A stretch of DNA of 27,841 nt from JALYZC01 sp035997675 (GTDB lineage Bacteria; Actinomycetota; Thermoleophilia; Solirubrobacterales; Solirubrobacteraceae). A program made the translations under genes and the position numbers. The DNA lies in contig DASYIJ010000024.1 of NCBI GenBank assembly GCA_035997675.1, positions 1-27,841 of the forward strand, given 5' to 3'. The first letter of the stretch is position 1; each line of letters begins with the position of its first letter. Below the pieces are notes generated by a model. It ran no database searches. It was not told where the DNA came from and saw only the letters and a list, made by a program, of their open reading frames with translations. Positions 23,452 through 27,841 of the stretch are shown here, piece after piece.

Positions 23452-24909
23452 CTACACGGTGTCGGTTGCCGGCTCCGCGCCGGCGTGCGCCTCCTGCGGC
23501 CGCGCTTCGGGCTGGATGACCGTGAGCGCGACGACGATCGCGGCGACGACGAGGCCCGCCCCGATGAGGAACGCCAGGTGGTAGCCGCTGGTGAGCGCAG
23601 CCGCGGTGGTCTTTCCGTCGCGGATGAGGTTGTCGGTGCGCGTGGTCGAGAGGGTCGCGAGGACCGCCAAGCCCAGCGCGCCGCCGACCTGCGCCGACGT
23701 GTTCACGAGACCGGAGGCGAGGCCGGCGTCGGCCTGGGTCGCGCCCGACATGGCCAGCGTCATCAGCGCGGGGAAGCTGACCCCGACACCGAGGCCGAGC
23801 AGGATCAGCACCGGCAGGACGTCGCGCACGTAGCTGCCGTGCACCGGCGCCTGGGTGAAGAGCGCGAGCCCGACCGCAACCAACACCATGCCGACGAGCA
23901 GCGACCTGCGGGCACCGAAGCGCATGATCAGCGGCTCGGAGTAGCGGACCGACAGGGTCCCCATGATCAGCGTCGTGGGCAGGAAGGCAAACCCGATCTG
24001 CAGGGCGTCGTAACCGAGCACCCGTTGCATGTAGAGGGATCCCATGAAGAACACACCGAACATCCCGGCGACGACCAGCGCCTGGACCATGTTGGCTCCC
24101 GAGACGTTGCGCGAGCGGAAGATGCGGAGCGGGATGAGCGGGTTGGCGGCCCGCGCTTGGCGCACGACGAAGGCGACCAGCAGCGCCAGTGAGACGGCTC
24201 CGAGGCCGAGCGCCTGCGACGACGCAAAGCCATGGTCGGCCGCCGGCTTGACGATCGTGTAGACACCGAGCATCAGCGAGGTCGTGATCAGAAGCGCGCC
24301 CGGGACGTCGGCACCGTCGCCGAAGCCGATGCCCTTGTCGCGGTCGAGGAGCCGGGTCGCCACGAAAGCCGTCGCGATCCCGATCGGGATGTTGATGAAG
24401 AAGATCCAGTGCCAGTTGATCGACTGGGTCAGCACGCCCCCGGCCAAGAGCCCGATCGAACCGCCCGCCGAGGCGACGAAGGCATAGACGCCGATTGCCT
24501 TCGCCTGCTCCCGCGGCTCGGGGAACATCGTCACGATCATGCCGAGGACCACGGCGGAGGTCATGGCCCCGCCGACGCCCTGGACGAAGCGGGCGGCGAC
24601 CAGGACCTCCTGGCTCTGTGCCAGGCCGCACACCAGCGAGGCCACGGTGAAGACGCCCAGTCCTGAGAGGAACACGCTCCTGCGCCCGAGGAGATCGCCG
24701 AATCGCCCGGCGAGCAGGAGCAGGCCGCCAAACGCGATCAGATAGGCGTTGACCACCCAGGCCAGGGTCGATTGGGAGAAGTGCAGGTCGCGCTGGATCG
24801 TGGGAAGCGCCACGTTCACGACGGTGACGTCGAGGACGATCATCAGTACGCCCGCGCACAGCACGTACAGCGCGATCCAGCGGTTCCGGTCGGACATTTC
24901 CTGCGTCAT
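23452..24909 (-). CDS. MFS drug exporter, DHA2 (EmrB/QacA) family, 14 TM
   Basis: Proton-driven multidrug efflux protein of 485 aa with about 14 membrane helices. The family motif LDVTVVNVALP lies in the first helix, and GRFGDLLGRR, the MFS loop 2-3 motif, follows. The C-terminal tail is short and charged. I chose ATG 24909 because GGAGG lies 8 nt upstream. The frame stays open to 25008, but the extra 33 residues are basic and polar and lack a better start signal. It is the first gene of a possible exporter/ABM-like/monooxygenase operon; no adjacent TetR or MarR regulator is present. The divergent gap to the GNAT gene (24910-25177) shows no convincing signal. Confidence 0.92.
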   Translation of the reverse strand: MTQEMSDRNRWIALYVLCAGVLMIVLDVTVVNVALPTIQRDLHFSQSTLAWVVNAYLIAFGGLLLLAGRFGDLLGRRSVFLSGLGVFTVASLVCGLAQSQEVLVAARFVQGVGGAMTSAVVLGMIVTMFPEPREQAKAIGVYAFVASAGGSIGLLAGGVLTQSINWHWIFFINIPIGIATAFVATRLLDRDKGIGFGDGADVPGALLITTSLMLGVYTIVKPAADHGFASSQALGLGAVSLALLVAFVVRQARAANPLIPLRIFRSRNVSGANMVQALVVAGMFGVFFMGSLYMQRVLGYDALQIGFAFLPTTLIMGTLSVRYSEPLIMRFGARRSLLVGMVLVAVGLALFTQAPVHGSYVRDVLPVLILLGLGVGVSFPALMTLAMSGATQADAGLASGLVNTSAQVGGALGLAVLATLSTTRTDNLIRDGKTTAAALTSGYHLAFLIGAGLVVAAIVVALTVIQPEARPQEAHAGAEPATDTV

Positions 24910-25177
24910 CGGTTGCGCCTCCAGTTGTGGCATTTGTCGTTGAGACCGGGGCCGCTTCCGAAACTCATCGGTCCTCGTCAGGACCAGATCCATCGCGCGC
25001 GGGCGCACCCACCTCGACTGATCGGAGGCGGCGTGCGCCCCGACCTCGTCCGCGCGTTCACATGCCCGGCCGGTCGCTCCGAACTCGAAGTTAGCTCACC
25101 CGTCAGCCCCGCCGCCGGGAGGAGACCGGGGATACTGGACGGAGGATGTCGCGGCGCGTGAGATTGCGGGAGTGACG

Positions 25178-25789
25178 GTGGCACAGGAGGACATCGCCGA
25201 TCCGCCGCGTGTGGCGACGGCACGGGATCTCGACGGCCTCACCACCACTGTCTCGGCCGCCTTTTTCGACGATCCGTTGTGGAGCTGGGCCTTTCCCGAT
25301 CGCTCGAGGCTCGCGCCCTGGTGGCGGTTCTTGATCGCCAGTGCCCTGCGATATCCATGCGTCTGGGTGGCCGGTCCGATCGCAGCGGCGTCGGTGTGGA
25401 TACCGCCCGGTGGCACCGAGTTGACCAAAGAGGAGGAGGACCGCGTCGAGCCGCTGATGGTTGAGCTGGTCGGATCCCGGGCTCCAGCCGTGATGGACCT
25501 CCTCGGGCGCTTCGACGCCTCCCACCCGAGAGACGAGCCGCACTACTACCTGAGCCTGCTTGGAACCCACCCAGAGCACCGAGGCCGCGGGCTCGGGATG
25601 GCGCTTCTCGCCCACAACCTCTCCCAGATGGACGCCGAGGGGCTGCCTGCCTACCTCGAATCGAGTAACCCCGAGAACGACGAGCGCTACGAGCGGCTGG
25701 GGTTCGTCAAGGTCGGCGCGTTCTCGACCCCCGACGACGCCCACACCGTCGCGACCATGTGGCGAGAACCGCGCCCACAACCGCGCTGA
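25178..25789 (+). CDS. GNAT-family N-acetyltransferase
   Basis: Acetyl-CoA-dependent acyltransferase of about 203 aa. Motif A, the acetyl-CoA pyrophosphate loop, is HPEHRGRGLGMALLAH (about residues 130-145), preceded by a beta strand with YYLSLLGT. The C-terminal YERLGFVKVG is the usual GNAT end strand. The acceptor substrate is unknown. Two in-frame GTG codons are possible; 25178 has GGGAG 5 nt upstream, while 25172 has none, so 25178 is preferred. Divergent from the MFS exporter. Confidence 0.88.
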   Translation: MAQEDIADPPRVATARDLDGLTTTVSAAFFDDPLWSWAFPDRSRLAPWWRFLIASALRYPCVWVAGPIAAASVWIPPGGTELTKEEEDRVEPLMVELVGSRAPAVMDLLGRFDASHPRDEPHYYLSLLGTHPEHRGRGLGMALLAHNLSQMDAEGLPAYLESSNPENDERYERLGFVKVGAFSTPDDAHTVATMWREPRPQPR

Positions 25790-25870
25790 CGCGGACGAGG
25801 GGAAGGCGCTCACATCCCGGTCCCCCGATTGGCAGATGGTCTCGGGGACGCGGAATGTCGATGAACACGT

Positions 25871-26083
25871 ATGACCCGCGAGGAGCGGCCGCCTACGACC
25901 GACGGCGAGGAAGGGCCCGACCCGGACAACAGTGCCTTCAAGAAGGCCATCGACAACGTCTTCACGAAGGCCGCGAAGCGCAGCAGGCAGCAGGCCAAGG
26001 ACGCTGCGCGGCGGGTGAGCGAGGCGCAGAGGCGCGCGGAAGACGCCCAGGACCGTCACCGCAGCCGCAGGTCCGATCACTGA
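25871..26083 (+). CDS. Small charged helical protein, unknown function
   Basis: 70-aa hydrophilic protein. An acidic, proline-containing N-terminus (to about residue 20) is followed by SAFKKAIDNVFTKAAKRSR and a long Arg/Ala/Glu/Gln helix with coiled-coil character. Third codon positions are strongly G/C, as in the surrounding genes, which supports coding. There is no clear ribosome binding site at ATG 25871. An alternative ATG at 25855 in another frame has a better purine stretch but gives an implausible long arginine-rich product. No family recognised. Confidence 0.5.
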   Translation: MTREERPPTTDGEEGPDPDNSAFKKAIDNVFTKAAKRSRQQAKDAARRVSEAQRRAEDAQDRHRSRRSDH

Positions 26084-26262
26084 GGTTGCGCTCGTCGCTC
26101 CCGCCCGCGCCCCTTGCGGACGCTACTCGAACCCCGATCCACGCCAAGAGATCGAGGCTCTGCACAGGATCGTCCGAGCTGTTTAGCGGCCGCCCAGCTC
26201 CCGCTTGTCGCGCGAACCCAATAGCGCGATGCACATTCGATGCGACGCCTCCTCTTATTCGG

Positions 26263-26694
26263 CTACTGCTTCACCGACTCCGGCGGTTGCTCCGTGGTGA
26301 TCGGATCAGCATGTCGATGCACGATCTTCCAGTCGCCGTCTTCGCGACGGAGGATGCTCGTGACCCGTAAGGCGACCGGGCCGGCTTCCTGGCTGCCGCC
26401 AATCTTGGCGTGGAAGCGCTCGATTTCAACGATGTATCCCAGGTCCGGAGTCGCGTACTTGATCACGTTCTCGAACCCGGTCACCTCGCCGTCGCTCCAC
26501 CGAGCTGCGGCACGATCGATCCGGTCCTCGACGTTCTCCCAGCCGCGGGTGACGGGGAAAAACGGATTGGCGACGGTTACGTCTTCGCCCTGGGAGAAGA
26601 GCGCCTTGTAGGACTCGTTGTTTCCCTTTACAAACTCCCCAGCCGCTTGGTGGTATCGCTCAATCGCTGCGTCGAAGCCCTCGCTTGTGCTCAT
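26263..26694 (-). CDS. SnoaL/NTF2-like fold protein
   Basis: 143-aa protein of the cone-shaped NTF2-like fold. The first helix has AIERYHQAAGEFVKGN, a VTVANPFF segment follows, and the strand LRVTSILRREDGDWKIVHRH near the C-terminus is characteristic of SnoaL/DUF4440 proteins that bind small ligands. Catalysis cannot be assigned. ATG 26694 follows GGAGGAGG, a strong ribosome binding site with a 4-nt spacer. The gene and the 178 nt after it look less GC-rich than the rest of the window, a possible sign of recent acquisition. The 26084-26262 stretch contains nothing I can identify. Confidence 0.82.
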   Translation of the reverse strand: MSTSEGFDAAIERYHQAAGEFVKGNNESYKALFSQGEDVTVANPFFPVTRGWENVEDRIDRAAARWSDGEVTGFENVIKYATPDLGYIVEIERFHAKIGGSQEAGPVALRVTSILRREDGDWKIVHRHADPITTEQPPESVKQ

Positions 26695-26809
26695 CTGGCC
26701 TCCTCCAGCCGTGGCCGGTCGAGCAGCAACACTATTGGGGCCTAGCCGGCACTCTCACTCCGCTCGGGAAGAGCGCGCGTAAGTGGCATGCGGCTGCTGC
26801 AGGCGCGGT

Positions 26810-26829
26810 TCCGCCCGGACTTGGGCGGA
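26810..26829 (-). terminator. Hairpin downstream of tRNA-His
   Basis: Perfect 7-bp stem TCCGCCC/GGGCGGA (26810-26816 with 26823-26829) and a 6-nt loop, about 37 nt after the tRNA 3' end on the minus strand. There is no U-tract on either side, so it may stabilise or delimit the tRNA precursor rather than act as an intrinsic terminator. Confidence 0.3.
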
Positions 26830-26865
26830 GGTGGCCTACCGCGCGGACAAAGCAACCAACCAGAA

Positions 26866-26939
26866 GGTGAGCGACGGGACTCGAACCCGCGACCACCTGG
26901 ACCACAACCAGGAGCTCTACCAGCTGAGCTACGCCCACC
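26866..26939 (-). tRNA. tRNA-His (anticodon GTG)
   Basis: A full cloverleaf reads on the minus strand: acceptor GTGGGCG paired with CGCTCAC (one G-U pair), D-arm GCTC/GAGC, anticodon stem CCTGG/CCAGG with loop TTGTGGT (anticodon GTG at 26905-26903), and T-arm GCGGG/CCCGT with loop TTCGAGT. The extra 5' G (26939) opposite discriminator C73 (26866) is encoded, the identity element for HisRS. The 3' CCA is not encoded. It starts 42 nt downstream of the response regulator stop. A weak -10-like TAGATT lies about 11 nt upstream. Confidence 0.97.
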
Positions 26940-26981
26940 AGGGAGCTTCGGAATCTAGCAGTGGATAGGGCGAACTTCGCG

Positions 26982-27656
26982 CTAGTGCAGCGAGATCTCG
27001 TGGCGCTTGAGCGCCAGCGTGACGGCGTGCACGCGCGTGCGTGCGGCCAGCTTGCGCATCGCGTTGCGCACGTGCGTGCGCACGGTCTCGGAGGAGATCA
27101 TCAGATCCCGCGCGATGGCTGTGCCGTTCATGCCGTTCGCCAACATGCCGAGGATCTCGCGCTCGCGGCCGGACAGGAGGTGTCCGGACTTTCCCGGAGC
27201 AGGGGAGACGAGCGCGCTGAGCTCGGGATCGAAGTAGCTGCCGCCGGCCGCGATCGAGCGGATCGCGCCAACGAGCTCGCGGGGGGTGCCGTTCTTGAGT
27301 GCGAGACCGCGCACGCCGGTGCCCATGGCCTCGGAGAGCACGTCCCGATCCATGCTGCCGCTGTAGAGAAGCACTCCAGCGTCGGGATCCTCTTCGAGCA
27401 GTCTGCGCGCGAGCTCGAGCCCGCTGCGACCGCGGAGACCGATGTCGACGACCACGACGTCGGGCCGGCGACGGCTGACGAGCTCGTACGCGTAGTCGAC
27501 GTCGTCCGCGACGCCGATCACGCTGAGGCCCTCGCTGCGCAGCAGCAGCTCGACGCCCTTGCGAAGGGCGACGTGGTCCTCGACCAGCACCACCGTGGGG
27601 GTCTGCGAGGCCGGTGCGGGAGCGGACGGCTTGATGTCGGTGCGGAGGGCAGTCAT
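26982..27656 (-). CDS. NarL/FixJ-family response regulator (receiver + LuxR HTH)
   Basis: Two-component transcription factor of 224 aa. After a 20-residue polar lead, the receiver domain carries the acidic pocket (Glu26, Asp27), the phospho-acceptor Asp71 in VVVVDIGL, the Ser99 switch residue and Lys121, all conserved. The C-terminal LuxR helix-turn-helix (about residues 160-224) includes LSGREREILGMLANG and ISSETVRTHVRNAM. The cognate kinase is not in the window. The frame is open to 27815, but upstream codons run through the leader hairpin, so ATG 27656 is chosen. There is no Shine-Dalgarno. tRNA-His follows on the same strand. Confidence 0.93.
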   Translation of the reverse strand: MTALRTDIKPSAPAPASQTPTVVLVEDHVALRKGVELLLRSEGLSVIGVADDVDYAYELVSRRRPDVVVVDIGLRGRSGLELARRLLEEDPDAGVLLYSGSMDRDVLSEAMGTGVRGLALKNGTPRELVGAIRSIAAGGSYFDPELSALVSPAPGKSGHLLSGREREILGMLANGMNGTAIARDLMISSETVRTHVRNAMRKLAARTRVHAVTLALKRHEISLH

Positions 27657-27670
27657 GGACGGAGAAGGGA

Positions 27671-27722
27671 AAAGAGGCGCTCGGCCGGGGTGGCTGGAGG
27701 CTGCTCCGCCCCGGCCGAGCGC
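27671..27722 (-). terminator. Strong intrinsic-terminator hairpin in the response regulator leader
   Basis: On the minus strand a perfect 14-bp GC-rich stem (27722-27709 with 27690-27677; GCGCTCGGCCGGGG on the plus strand) with an 18-nt loop is followed directly by CTCTTTT. It ends about 15-20 nt before the ATG of the response regulator. The loop holds a small inner GGAG/CTCC hairpin. It could be an attenuator for the regulator or the terminator of a gene beyond the right edge. Confidence 0.75.
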
Positions 27723-27841
27723 TTGGCCTGTGCGGTAACGCCACAATCCTTTTCGGTCTATTGGCCCCCTCCGCACATCGGGTGATCCACCAGTCGTACG
27801 GTGATGGGGGTCCATCGCCTGCGCATCATGTGGTTGCTGGA

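Noticed and set aside
25146..25175. Nine-codon leader ORF ending on the GNAT start (GTGA-type overlap)
   Set aside because: Its GGAGG directly abuts the ATG with no spacer, so initiation there is unlikely, and the peptide shows no regulatory pattern.
26084..26262. Possible gene remnant between the 70-aa and SnoaL-like genes
   Set aside because: No frame, motif or repeat could be recognised in the 178 nt; only a somewhat lower GC content stands out.
25759..26370. Plus-strand open frame of about 200 codons overlapping the 70-aa gene
   Set aside because: Composition is arginine/glycine-rich without a fold, it continues antisense into the SnoaL-like gene, and the 70-aa frame has better third-position bias.
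26783..26968. Plus-strand open frame over the tRNA-His gene
   Set aside because: It is antisense to a complete tRNA cloverleaf and has no ribosome site or family similarity.
27804..27841. Possible start of a divergent plus-strand gene at the right edge (MGVHRLRIMWLL)
   Set aside because: Only 12 codons are visible. A membrane sensor kinase beside the response regulator would make sense, but nothing here proves it.

Overview
The window is dense, very GC-rich bacterial chromosome with strong G/C at third codon positions, GTG starts and many 4-base stop/start overlaps. The left half keeps a classic actinobacterial gene order (tig-clpP-clpX-valS-folC-ndk-mreBCD-PBP2, as I remember it from Streptomyces and, in part, Mycobacterium). 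Single-gene details (one clpP, no DUF4233 gene between folC and ndk, accessory genes) suggest a deep-branching actinobacterium, perhaps Thermoleophilia/Solirubrobacterales. That placement is inference; no rRNA is present. No insertion sequence, prophage or CRISPR array was seen.

Region 1 (1-14256, minus strand apart from one module) is housekeeping. In transcription order it encodes trigger factor, ClpP and ClpX (protein folding and quality control); ValRS, FolC, a 39-aa membrane peptide, a membrane zinc-ribbon protein, Ndk and Maf (translation, folate, nucleotide hygiene); then MreB, MreC, MreD and PBP2 (lateral wall growth; PBP2 runs off the left edge). A plus-strand XRE regulator/nucleotidyltransferase pair, with a palindromic operator, interrupts it between valS and clpX. 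A 75-bp palindrome built of 4+4 heptads lies between the zinc-ribbon gene and ndk.

Region 2 (14286-18706) is accessory. It holds a 54-aa membrane peptide followed by a rhodanese, a convergent aldo/keto reductase, a divergent SDR, a secreted sulfatase and a DUF202 membrane protein.

Region 3 (18745-24909) looks like oxygen and CoA chemistry: a truncated haemoglobin, an AMP-forming acyl-CoA ligase coupled to a citryl-CoA lyase-like protein, a Baeyer-Villiger-type flavin monooxygenase, a small ABM-like protein and a 14-TM drug exporter.

Region 4 (25178-27841) has a GNAT acetyltransferase, a small charged protein, a SnoaL-like protein, tRNA-His(GTG) and a NarL/FixJ response regulator whose leader contains a strong intrinsic-terminator hairpin.

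A recurring feature is a TANNNT hexamer 7-10 nt upstream of start codons that lack a Shine-Dalgarno sequence (tig, valS, zinc-ribbon gene, 54-aa gene, aldo/keto reductase, DUF202, monooxygenase, XRE gene). This suggests widespread leaderless or near-leaderless transcripts. No stretch longer than 300 bases lacks a gene.
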